This document shows, piece after piece, positions 46,539-58,000 of a stretch of 64,000 nt of DNA. The notes under the pieces are model-generated. The model was not told the origin of the DNA, searched no databases, and saw only the letters and a program-made list of their open reading frames with translations. This stretch comes from Plazaster borealis (lineage: Eukaryota; Echinodermata; Asteroidea; Forcipulatida; Labidiasteridae): NCBI GenBank assembly GCA_021014325.1, contig CM037474.1, positions 21,880,488-21,944,487 on the forward strand. The letters are read 5' to 3'. The first letter of the stretch is position 1; each line of letters starts with the position of its first letter. A program made the position numbers and the translations under genes.

Positions 46539-46748
46539 TCAGAACTGAGAAGTCTCCCGAATTCCGAATATTCTACTCTGCGGCAGTAGATTAATAAGTA
46601 AGACAAGTTCTCATATAACAAAATTTACCTAGCAAGTAGATTTAAGAACTGAGAAGTCCCCCGAATTCCGAATATTCTACTCTGCGGCAGTAGAATAATA
46701 AGCAAGACAAGTTCTCAAAGAACAAAATCTACCTAGCAAGTAGATATA
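46539..46748. repeat. Tandem duplication, 2 x ~105 bp
   Basis: Two adjacent copies beginning agaactgagaagtc and containing ttctactctgcggcagtaga. Unit I has a single copy (about 40705-40800), and a diverged trace lies at about 51103-51190. Confidence 0.7.
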
Positions 46749-47196
46749 CACATGGTGTTACCGCAAACCAAACATAAATGGTTTATATGATTAATTAACC
46801 AACTTGACACGGCACGAACTAGCGTTAATCAGCATTTGAAATAATAATGTGTGCCCCCTGCTTTAAAAAAATCCTGGATCAGTGCCTGCTATCGATGATT
46901 TTACATCACATTTCAGTGGCAAACGCTTTGGTGTGTGGAATTATTTACAACGAAAAGCAAACTTGAAATTTTTAGATTAAAATAGATCAAACACACAAAG
47001 AAGAACACTTACATGTCGCGAGCTTCGAAAAGAGTACTCTACACCACAGCAAACCCGGTAGCTCTAGTTAGGTTAGAAAGTTGGGGTTAATAAACATGCG
47101 AGAAGTCTACTCAAAATCGGGGGTCAAAATAATACAATGTATAGTTGTACAAACATGTACAATGAGCGTATATAAGGTCAAACCAGTAAACGTGTT

Positions 47197-48458
47197 GTTG
47201 CGCACGTACGACTATCAAAATGATAACATATACGAGGCACATTAATATGTAGTCCAATGACTCTGTTAAAAGAAATAATAAGTTGTCATCAGTCAAAGAT
47301 GTAAGAATACAGGAGAACTTTATTATAAAGCATGTAGACAGGGTCATTGCTGGTATAACAAACTACAAGCATTAAACAATACAAACTTTCAAATTATAAG
47401 CCTAAAGGAAATCCTAAACTTTGCTCATAAAATGCCAAAACAAATCATAACTCCATAACATGGTCTGATAAAAGAATAACTTCTCGCTACATACAAGACA
47501 TATTCAAGATATCCAAACCTGTAATTCCTTGTATAACTATCAACAATCTAACCGATAGAAACAACATAATGAATTTATGTGGCTAGAATGTAAACAAACC
47601 AATCGGTGCTGACTGGCTAACAATAAACAAGTCCAAGAATCACTTTGGCCATAAGTCTTGTCACCATGGAAACCACTTGGCCCACTGGAGCAGCCTGCCT
47701 CCAGGGTAAGCTAATTAACACTACCAAGTAACTACCAAGAAACACTCAGTGGCCCTGCTAATCTTTTGTGCTCATCAATAAACAATGTCCTATGGACCCT
47801 ACACTGCACACCCATGTATACAGTGTGGGTTAACCTTGAGTACACTGATACTAATGCTGATACATGTACCAAGGTCTTTGTTCTGTACCCAAGCATTCCT
47901 TTAGACAGGAGCTGCACAGAAAAGTATCTAAAATAGTTTCTATCTTTATAAAAGTATACAAATAGAAAGTTAAACACCAAAATAATCATAAATCAATTAA
48001 GAATACTGAAATTTATAAATCAATAGATCTTGAAGAACCACTTAAATCAAAAGTTCAGTCTTCCTAGAAAGTCAAAACTAAAGCTTTTGTTGGAAATCTT
48101 TAAAATGTCAAGAAAACAACAAAATAGCAAAAGTAGTGAAACTCTAAACTATCAATATTGAAATAATGAAAATAAACTCAACATACCTGTTAAAAGAAAT
48201 AATAAGTTGTCATCAGTCAAAGATGTAAGAATACAGGAGAACTTTATTATAAAGCATGTAGACAGGGTCATTGCTGATATAACAATGAGCCAAGACCACT
48301 TCCTGTAATTCTAAGATGCACTTGCTGATGTGGCATTTGGGTTATTCCATTCCTTCTTACAGGTAAATACAAGGTTAGGGTTAAAGGTTGATACCAAAAC
48401 AAAGAAAAGGGGTTATCAAAAATTAAAAAGGGTGGTCCAATTCTCATGGGCTCCACAG
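47197..48458. mobile_element. Insertion of about 1.26 kb with internal direct repeats
   Basis: Separates sequences that are contiguous in unit I near 41240-41250. Near its ends it carries direct repeats of about 95 bp (47263-47357 and 48187-48281, ctgttaaaagaaataataag...). These could be the terminal repeats of a non-coding retroelement (TRIM-like) or a tandem duplication. A possible target duplication gtgttg is weak. No protein coding was seen. Confidence 0.4.
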
Positions 48459-48465
48459 TGTGTTG

Positions 48466-48680
48466 CAGTAGACTTGTCAATGTTTGTCGCGTTGATAGAG
48501 TTCGGCTCTCTCCCAACTATACTCTCGCGAGACTGCTGCTCCGCGCGAGACTGCTGCTCCGCGTGAGACTACTGCTCTCGCGACTAATGGTGCAGTGGTC
48601 ATCAGGAGACAGCAATGTCGCGAGAGCAATAATCACGTGAGAGCATGCACGGCGACAAACATTAACGACTTGTTCACAAG
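48466..48680. mobile_element. gcgagagcag hairpin repeat, copy 2
   Basis: The same element in unit II, longer because gcgagactgctgctccgc is locally repeated at about 48525-48575. Confidence 0.6.
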
Positions 48681-49812
48681 TCTAGTGTTGCAGACGCTGA
48701 GGCGGGTTTACACACTGAAAACTTTGCAGAAAGTATAACATTGCGGTTGATTGATTATTGGAAGTCGTTCACTTTCCAGTGTTTGCGACGTTGTTTTCAA
48801 ATGCCAGTTGGCATTCCGAAATGACGCAAGGTTAGTATGCAATAAAAAGTATCACCAAATGCTGAAGGCACTAATATTTAAATTTCCACGGGTTTGTTGT
48901 TTCGTGTATATGGTTGATCACACAAACATGAATAATGTCTGCGACTATTGTCATGAGCTCTACCAATCCTGTACAATACATTAAAGATGTAATTTGGACG
49001 CTGTTCATCAGCCGTTCATATGCATCATAATGGAGAGCTTTTGATAGTCGGTGCTCCATGGTATGAACATTGTAAGAAACTACACCCTTTGAAGTAATGT
49101 TTTAGAGAAAGAGGTAATTTTTCACAAAACAAATTGACACCATCAAAATAAATTCACAGTCGGACAGCATCGGTCACTTTTTGAGTGACCGTTTTGATAT
49201 TAGCGTGTAATACATTTTTATGAAGAAAAAAGATCATTTTCAATTGCCCAAACCATTAGATATGGACCCTTCTGACTAAATAAAACAAATTCAGGTCACT
49301 GCTTACAGCCATTGTACAAGTATACAGAGGAAGCCATCTGGAAACCATATAGTTCATTTCACCCAGTAGGCCTAGTGGCTATTGACCCCATGGTCGAGTA
49401 ACTGCTGTACAATGAGTCCTATGTGAATTCCAGGAAAGCTGGTCATTGATGAAATTGTTTTGGGTGTGAAAAAATATATATTGTAACAAGACAATTGGCA
49501 TGCTATTTGGCTAGGTGTAGTTGGGGATCTTGGATTTTTTATTTTTTTTTGGAAGAAGAATAAAAATGGTGGAGTTTCGACTGTTTAATTAAAAACGGAC
49601 ACTCAATAAGTGACCGATGGCATCATGAAGTGTAGAAGCTTACTGACGGACCACAATGACGTAAATGTTATAAAGATTTGTAATGGCTTCACGTACGGTA
49701 GTAGCATAGCCTTTCTTAAAGATCGAGTGAATCATTAATAGCGTGGCTAGTGTCGAAACACGAGGCTTACTATTAATGAGATATAAATAAAGCTATTTTC
49801 TACGAAAGCCTA

Positions 49813-49985
49813 TTAGTGCCATCGCTATTTTATTCAAAATAAACATTACTGTTTTTAAAAATAAAAATCACTGCTTATAAAAAGAACTATTCTTGAAAAA
49901 TCAAAATAAAATACTTTTGAAAAAAAAACCTGCTTTTGAAATTAAATATAACATCTTTAGAAAATCAAATAGCGATGGCACTATA
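49813..49985. mobile_element. AT-rich MITE, about 173 bp
   Basis: Inverted ends ttagtgccatcgctattt and aaatagcgatggcacta surround an AT-rich interior of imperfect a/t-rich repeats with no coding content. Confidence 0.65.
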
Positions 49986-50559
49986 ACGGGCCTTCGTAAT
50001 TGTTACTTCTAAGAGAACAATTAAATCCACCATTAGTTGTTACGAGATAATACAAGTGGATTTTACAATAAGCATTCCGTGAAATTCATCTCAAATATTG
50101 GCCCATCAAAGAAGTTTATAGATATAGGACCATGAGATAAAACACTTACCAGACGAGCCTCTATACAAAAGTCGTACCACACCAAGTTCAGCGCGTGTTG
50201 TGGCGTTGTCTTTTTCTGGAGGACGGTGTCCAGCAAGGTAGTCGTTGGCCAGGGTCATAATTCAGAATCACGTACGCCTTTGAAATGTCAAGTACTGTTT
50301 TAATTTATGCAACAGCGTTTGCCCCGTATCTCTGTTAAAAATATGAATTCGCTTTATCTACCACGGGGCATCTCAAATCGCTCATTTTTTTTACAGCACG
50401 TATTTACTAAGTATTTTTGACAATATTATGAGATCGAGTTATATTGCGTCTAATATGGGTTTACAAGGTGACGCGGTGCAATCTGCAGCCAACCACGCCG
50501 GGGCGACGTGGAGCCCCTTCTCCCATGGAGGAAATACATTGATTCTCTTTACAATAAGA

Positions 50560-50651
50560 GTTCTACATGACACACGGGACATCCGAAGGACGAGCCAATT
50601 AGTCTCGTGGACGACCCGGACCCAAACCCACACTCTGACAACACCCGGGTC
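50560..50651 (-). mobile_element. SINE remnant, second family
   Basis: catccgaaggacgagcca and cccaaacccacactctga resemble the 55258-55535 copy. It is interrupted by the MITE at 50652-50876. Confidence 0.4.
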
Positions 50652-50876
50652 CAGGCGCGGATCCAGGGGGGGGGGGCGTGGGGGGGCGCACGCCCCCCTT
50701 TTCATATAAAAAATAATATAAAAAAAGAGGGAGAAAAGAAAAAAAGAGGGAGAGAGAGAAGGGGAGGGAGAAATGGGGAAGCTTTGTGTTACGCAGGCGC
50801 AACAAACTTCATTTATCATTTTGCTGCTTGGTATATTTTCACGCTCCCCGTTTGGAAAATCCTGGATCCGCCCCTG
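50652..50876. mobile_element. MITE with caggggcggatccagg-type ends, 225 bp
   Basis: Left end caggcgcggatccagg, right end cctggatccgcccctg, with gggtc on both sides as a probable target duplication. The G-run/C-run interior and purine-rich stretch are unstable sequence. It lies inside a SINE remnant. Confidence 0.6.
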
Positions 50877-51833
50877 GGGTCTTTACGTCCAGTGCTGTAC
50901 TAGACCGACCACGATATTCTAGTGTGCCCAATTGTAAATGTTTTCCCGGCCAGATTTCAACAAAAACTCATACAATTTAACACCTGCTCATTCCACTTCA
51001 TTTGAATAATGAATGCTCTGTACTTGCATCAGCATTCAACAGTCAAGAGGAGTCATTCTATTTCAACAGTTTATCATTCACTGGTCATTATACGATCATT
51101 CTCCCGAATTCCGAAATCTACTCCGCAGCAGTAGAACAGCAAGACAAGTTCTCAAAGAACAAAAATCTACAAAGTAGATATACACATGCGTTACAGCAAG
51201 CCAAAATGTACAAGATCATTCAGGTTGCAATGATCATCCAAGTTTCGTAAAAGCAAGCAACAAAAGGCTGGTAAACTGTCAAATTTCATGGTTGCAAGTA
51301 TAGAAGTTCAATTGAAGAATGTTGAAAATGTCGTTCTGAATGCCCATAAATGGAATATAATGACTGAAACGAACCTTGAATAAGAAGAACGAAATCACGT
51401 GTCTACGGAAACGAAATTGAATTCAGTAGTAGCTTTAAAGAAACACTAGTTTGATCATAGAGCAATCTGTTCCTTGATTTATGGTTTGATGGAGTTAGAG
51501 CATGGTTAGAGGCAATGCGTGTATTTGAATGCATTTTTGTGTGTGAAATTGAATAATTTTTTGCTGAAAATGACCGGGAAAACCAATGTTCAGCATTGTT
51601 ATTGCCCACCTAGGCAACCATCATTAAAAATATCACCGCGTTCTCATGTGACACCCATCTTCCTACCTACACTGTAGTTACAACGGAGATTAAGGTCAAA
51701 TCCATTTTTTGAGGTCCCTTATTATTTACAGTAAACTCAACTTGCCCTATGATCACGCACTCCACATGGTAGGTCAGTCAATGGTCAGTCCCCCTATGCT
51801 CATAGGAATACAAATTATAGTACAACAGTTTGT

Positions 51834-52229
51834 TTAAGGGATTGTATACGTTTGGTAATTGGAACCCACTGTTTGTTTCAATCCTATATAGTTGTAGATA
51901 TATACCATAAAACTAACCTGTAAAAAATTCATTTCATAAGGTGGTAGGCGTTTTTGAGATACTGCCGAAAATCTGGAGCGGTTATGTCAACAGAGGAAGA
52001 ATAATCTGCAAATTGGAATACAATCTGAGAAACGTTACTGTCAGTAACGCTTTTCAGATTCAAATTTTGGGGGATAAAAAGTGATATATTTTTCCATAAC
52101 CGCAGCACTTCTAAGTTAAAAGTTTCTCTAAATGCATTATAGTATCCAAAGCTGCTGTACTTCTTACCAAGTAAGTTTGTATTGCCATTAATTTTCAGAG
52201 TCATTACCTAACGTATACAGACCCTTAAC
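51834..52229 (+). mobile_element. MITE family B, copy 3
   Basis: Termini tttaagggattgtatacg and cgtatacagacccttaa. The core hairpin tgagaaacgttactgtcagt resembles the other two copies. It is intergenic. Confidence 0.7.
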
Positions 52230-52654
52230 AGCAAAGCCGCATTGCAAGGATTTGTAAGGGTTAGGGTAGACAATTACGTCACTAAAGGGTACTGTGCAGT
52301 ATGTTGGTAAAGATTTAAATAAACTAGTATTATGTCTTCTGGTAATGAAACAAAAGAACCATGAAATGTACCCTGCACTGTGAGTATGACCCGTAGGTTA
52401 ATACACTGTGGAGATAAGGTTGACTCAATCTTCAGTGTTGAGGTGGGAGGAAATCCCAAACTGGGGAAAACTATACGCAATCAGGTAGTGACTGAAAACC
52501 CAATCCACATGTTAAGGCTCCGGTCCGAGATTCTACCCGGGGGATCCATGAGGGGTGAAATGCAAGGAAGAAACCAATAAGCCTGCCCTGAGTGCATCTG
52601 AGTGTTACCATCGACCTCAACTCTTATTCCCTTATTGTACTCCTAGGAGTGGGA

Positions 52655-52752
52655 TGATTCAAAAGAGGGCGCTATCAAAAGTAGTTTGTACACAGTTCGC
52701 CGTATGGGGGACAGAATCTCCGGGGGGACAGAATCTCCTGCCACACCGTTAT
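52655..52752. repeat. Repeat family F, copy 5 (partial)
   Basis: Contains caaaagagggcgctatcaaa, cgccgtatgggggacagaat and tctcctgccacacc. Confidence 0.5.
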
Positions 52753-53950
52753 GCGGCCGGAGAAATAGGCTAACAAATGATCTGGGAAGTTAATGATCTG
52801 CTAAATTATGATAATATCACGAAACTAGCTCAGCCACCAAAATTCATTTACGTAGCTTATTAGAAAAAAAATCATACGCAATACAAATAATTAAACAACA
52901 GGGGGGAAATAGTTGCTTTTAATTGGAACTTACAGTAAACGTTTATTGAAATGTTGAAATCTTGAAGTTTTTATGAAATGAATGAACTATGCGTATACAG
53001 TAAAATACGGTTGGACAGGTTTTTTTTATTCAATTTTAAAAGGGTCTCCAATGTCAATTTCAGTTTTGTGATGCACTCATGTTATATTCCTTAAAAAAAG
53101 TGGGGGGAAATCTAACCTCACGTTAATATGGTGTAAAATGTAATCTATAGTTGATACTCCTTCGTATAAATTTGAAACATTTCGTCTTTCGGGATATCGA
53201 CAACAAATGGGTGTGTACATTTCGAAGAGGAATTTTTGCGTCAGTCAAAAGGTCCGAGTGAATATGATATCATCAATCAAAGTTCAGGAATTAACTATGA
53301 TAGTTCCTGTAAAAAAGTGAACCGACCCTTTAACCGACGTCTTTGGATGTTAACAAAATTTGCACTGGGATTTCAAATACAATGGCATTTTACACTGTTT
53401 TAACGTGAGATTAGAGACTTGTACTTTTCCCACTTTCTGGAGGACTCTATCTATTGGAAAATGAGTACATCACAAAACTGAATTCGACCTTGGAGTCCCT
53501 CTTTAACATCATATGGTTATGAGAAGGCATCAAACAAATTTCCTCACTGACGGATGAAAAAAAAAGTTCAGTCAGAAACTTTCCATTTTCTGACTTCTGT
53601 AACAATATTAATTTTTTGGGCTGTGTGTGTTTCTCAATAAAGAACTAATGTTGACGTATCTACAGTAAATAAATAACACTTGGCAAAGAGAAGAAAAGAA
53701 CAAAATTATCTATATTAAAATATTTAAACGAAGGAATTTCTTTGGCTCTTAAAATCTTGAAAGTATTTACAAATAATATTGCAGCTGATTTTAAAAAAAT
53801 TGACCTTTAATTTATAAAATAGGAAACTGTATAAGGAAACTGTACAACATTATTATTACCACAGATAGTTGAAAAATAACACCCTAACAGTCAGAAATGT
53901 TGTAATTGCTTGTTTACGTCACATCACTCTATAAACCTATGACCTCGGGT
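52753..53950. other. AT-rich intergenic region, nothing recognised
   Basis: No coding frame, clear repeat structure or RNA gene was recognised between the family F fragment and the inverted repeat near 53955-54062 (gcctcgttcccaggg and its approximate complement). Confidence 0.5.
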
Positions 53951-54104
53951 CACACAGCCTCGTTCCCAGGGGTGATCGATCTCGCCGCAGCATTTTCCCC
54001 AGCATGCCTGTGACGAGAGGTATCGATACGTGCGCGCTGTTCCCATGGTAGCGAGGCTGCGGGTCACAGGGGGACAGCCATATTTGCAGTTCAGAATGAC
54101 CCAT

Positions 54105-54470
54105 AATTTGTTCCAAACAGACCCGGAAACTTTTTTGAAAAACTTAGAGGATTTTGACTAGGAGTCCGGGTCAGTTTGACATGATTCTGGGTCATTATCT
54201 TACCTAGAAACGGGCCAGGGCCCAATTTCATAAAGCTGTTTAGGAGAAAATTCTGCTAAGCAAATTTCTTTGCTATGCAAGAATTGAGTGGGGTACTAGT
54301 CACAGCAATGGTAAATGTATGGTAATTTAGCCGGTAACCCTTTTTTCTTAAGCAAGATGTTTTCTGTGCTTAGCAAGTTTGTGTGCTTACATGCTTTATA
54401 AAATTGGGCCCTGGCCCCCTCTGGACCCGAAATCTGCGTCACTACTTTTGTATAAAATATGACCCGTGAG
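54105..54470. mobile_element. MITE family K, copy 3, split by family E
   Basis: cagacccggaaac and gtcagtttgacatgattctg on the left, ccctctggacccgaaatctg on the right, with family E copy 3 between. Confidence 0.5.
54219..54411. mobile_element. MITE family E, copy 3
   Basis: Ends ggcccaatttcataaagctg and tttataaaattgggcc. It is inserted inside a gacccggaa-type repeat (about 54105-54470), whose two halves flank it. Confidence 0.65.
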
Positions 54471-54498
54471 TTTTCTAACCATTTAGAAATTAAGAAAT

Positions 54499-54856
54499 TA
54501 AAGGGACACATTGTCTTCGGATTGGGCGCTTTGTGCTATCAAAGCGTTTGTTATGAAATTAATATTTTTTTTTAAAGTAGAATATAATGATTCACACAAA
54601 TGTCCCTCGAAATTGTGCGGTTTTCCTTTCATTTCGTGGACTAACACGGTCTGCCATTTTGTGGACCTAAATTTTGGACTCCACAAAATTACGGAATGTG
54701 TTCGTTCATGAAGTAAAAGGAAAACCACACAATTTCGAGGGATTGTGTGAATCATGATAGTCTACTTTAAAAATATATTTCCATCTGTATTCATTTCATA
54801 ACAAACGCTTCTATAGCCCAAAAGCACCCAATCCGAAGGTAAGTAATGTGTCCCTA
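54499..54856. mobile_element. Long-hairpin MITE of about 358 bp
   Basis: The outer ~150 bp on each side are imperfect reverse complements (agggacacattgtcttcgga at the left against ccgaaggtaagtaatgtgtc at the right; acaatttcgagggattgtgt against the left cgaaattgtgcggttttcct region), so nearly the whole element folds back on itself. Confidence 0.65.
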
Positions 54857-55054
54857 TACTTAACATAGTGCTACAATCGAGAACCATGCATGTTTTGTTT
54901 ATTTCAGTGTTTCTGCATTGGGCTAAGCGAGTAAGAGGAAGACATTGGGATCTACAAATCTGGTAGAGGCGCAACCAATATTCTTTTAGAGGGAATTTAA
55001 AAGACAGCGAAAAGTTGGGATTCACTTATCCAAAACTTGATGAAGATGCGTTCG

Positions 55055-58000
55055 TTAACGTGGCTGGTTGTTTCTCTTTCTACTGCGCTTTAGCGTAGTT
55101 AAGAGGGCGCTCTTCTTGTAGGCGTCCCATTCCAGTTTGACCTCGAGGTTCTTCTGAAGCTCTTGATCATCTGGGTAACTTTGCTCCTGTGAATAGAATT
55201 TAGATATTATTCTGTTATTTTATTTCTGGTGATGAAACCAAGGATGCCTCATATAGTGAACTTAGTCACTGTATCTTGCAAGCCTGAGGAAAACCTGTAA
55301 ACAGGGGTGCTTGATATGCGAATCAGAAACACTAACCCCTACTCTTCCACGATAAGTGTTCTGAGTTCTTTTACAGGCACTACCAATTTTAGTACACAGG
55401 ACCTTCGGCTTTTGTCTCATCCGAAGGACAAAGCAATTATGGTAAAGTAGCTTGCTCAAGGACACAAGTGCCACAACCGGGACTCGAACCCACACTCTAC
55501 CGATCAGAAACACCAGAGCTTGAGTCCGTTGTGCTTAATTTCCACGTTCATGCATTCGTATTCAAGTGCTTTTGCATAAGCGCAACTATATAGAGATTTC
55601 TGCGAGAAGCTGCTGCGAATTTGAATGCTGTTTGAGTGCATTGTTAAAAAACACAAACAGAAACTACAGTTTTAATTGGCAAGAGGTGCCCCCTAAAAAA
55701 AAAGTGTGCACCCCCTTGTGCCTCCCTAAAATTCTACCCTAGTTTCGGCACTTCCCTTTCCTCGTAACCCAACAAAGCGATTGAGACAGAAAGTATTATC
55801 CAGCACCCCCCGATAATCAGCTAAGATATATATTCCCAAACTAAGTTTGTGGGTGGAAAAATTGAGCTACCTGAGGAGGGGGAGGGGGTTAAGTAGCAAA
55901 ATGAGACCCTACACGGAAGTCTGTACCTCTCTGCGTAAGCGTCCGAGCATCTTGGTCGTGGCATGTTCCCGGTAGAACTTCTTCGACATGAGAATGCACT
56001 CCGCTCCGTTGCTTACCACGGCGAAACTCGGTTGGAGATCGAACAGCATGTCGGATAACCCCTGTTCAAAATTTTGAAACAAAGGCATCTAGTTAATAGC
56101 AGAAAACGAACAAACAAACAAACACCACAACAAACAAACAATCAAACACCCCCATCACCCAACAAACAAACAAAACCAAGCAATTATAGTCATTAGTCAT
56201 TTGATTAATTACATTTGCCCATCCTAACTATGACACAAAGTCTCGTTGAATTTGAAAGTTTTGAGCCTTTATTAATAAACAAATTAATTATATAACAACC
56301 TTTGAGTGTTAATAAATATATCAATAAAGATAAATGTCATAGTCGATGCGTTTCATTTCTAAATATCAAAAGTAATTTAATTTCTAAAGGTGGCCTAAAT
56401 TCTGTGTACTCGTGGTTTAGAACTTCAGATATTGTTTCCATTGCTGTTATAGCGATTGATTCTAAACCAAACAGGTTATTGTACAAGACTACCGTTGTTA
56501 CCAATACAAAAGGAATACAAAACAAAAACAGTATTTAGGCCTAAGTCGGTTTTTTAAATATTTTGTTTATACAAGTCCGCTTCGATCAAGGCTAAAAGCC
56601 ATTAATGGCTACAAGATAAAACATTGAAGATGAAAATAACTCAGGGGAGCTGAAGGTAGGAATTGATGTTCCTCTTGAAGGCACTGAACACGTTTGGAAA
56701 TTGTCAAAGACCAATGTTCCCACTTGGTGTATCCCAACATATCCATAAAATAACAAGCCTGTGAAAATTTGGGCTCAATTGGTCATCGAAGTTGCAAGAA
56801 CACCCTGGTCGTACAAATTTGTGTGCTTTCAGATAGGAATAAAAACTTCTTGCAAGAAGTTTTTATTATTTTAGTGAGAAATTACCTCTTTCTCAAAAAC
56901 TACGTTACTTCAGAGGGAGTCGTTTCCTACAATGTTTTATACTATCAACAGCTCTCCGTTGCTTGTTACCAAGTAAGTTTGTATGCTAATATTTGTTTTG
57001 AGTCATTACCAAACGTGTACGATACCTTTAAAACAGTTAAGACTGTAGGATGGAGGGAAACATGCACCAGGAGATGCAGTACGTGGAATAAAGCTGTTGG
57101 ATTGGCTCTTTGTTCTACATCTCAGGAGATCGAGAGTGTTTGGGTGAGAACAAGAAGAAAGCCTGTGGTTTCAAGCTCAAATTGTTTACTCAAACACAAT
57201 GCAAACACTGTTAGATACTTACAAAATATGACCCTTTGGTTAAGGTTTGAACTTTGACCCAGACTGGCTCGATTCCATCTTCCTGCAGAAAAATAGGAAC
57301 AATCTTTTAAAATGCTATTTTGAACTATACAAAAGTGAGAAAGTTTTTCTTGGTACAAAAACAATTCTGTATTTGAAAAAGAAAACCACGCAAAAAACAG
57401 TTTAACGGTATGACTATAGCCAAAATGTGTGAAGGTCCGTGATCGTGACTATTCCTGCTGTGAACTATGCTTTGCAAGTACAAATTAATATTATCAGTTA
57501 TTTTTGTTTTTAATGAGACAGCTCTATAAAATTTTGGGTCTGTCGTTCAAGAAAATTAACTCGTTAACTTTCGACCTTTGTACAATCTGTTGCTGCATGA
57601 TAAAAGATGAACAAAATAGGCCCCAGTTTATGTTTTTCCGGTCATTTCGGCAAATAAGTGGCCAATTTAAACGTCGCATTATTCCATCTCGAAAATTGAC
57701 AGCTTGGCCCAATTTCAAAGAACTGCTTAAGTACAAAAAGTAGCTTCAGCAACATTATGCTTACCAGATTAGTTACCAGCCAAAATACCATTGCCACATT
57801 AACAACTTTTGACTGTAACCTGTACACTAATTAAGCAAAAAACCATTAAGCAATATTTTCTGTTTAAGCAGCTCTATGAAATTGGGCCTAGGTCAACACA
57901 GTCATCCAATTTCATTTGGCGTAAGTGTGTGTTATCTTGCGTCGTGGGAGTATGAAATGAAAGATAACCGTTCAATTTAACAATAGTCTCGAACAGCATT

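Larger units (their letters stand above)
43801..49130. repeat. Segmental duplication, unit II (contains ectC-like copy 3)
   Basis: The tandem partner of 39131-42262, lengthened by the solo LTR (43850-45211), an internal ~105 bp tandem duplication (46539-46748) and an insertion at about 47197-48458. Confidence 0.75.
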
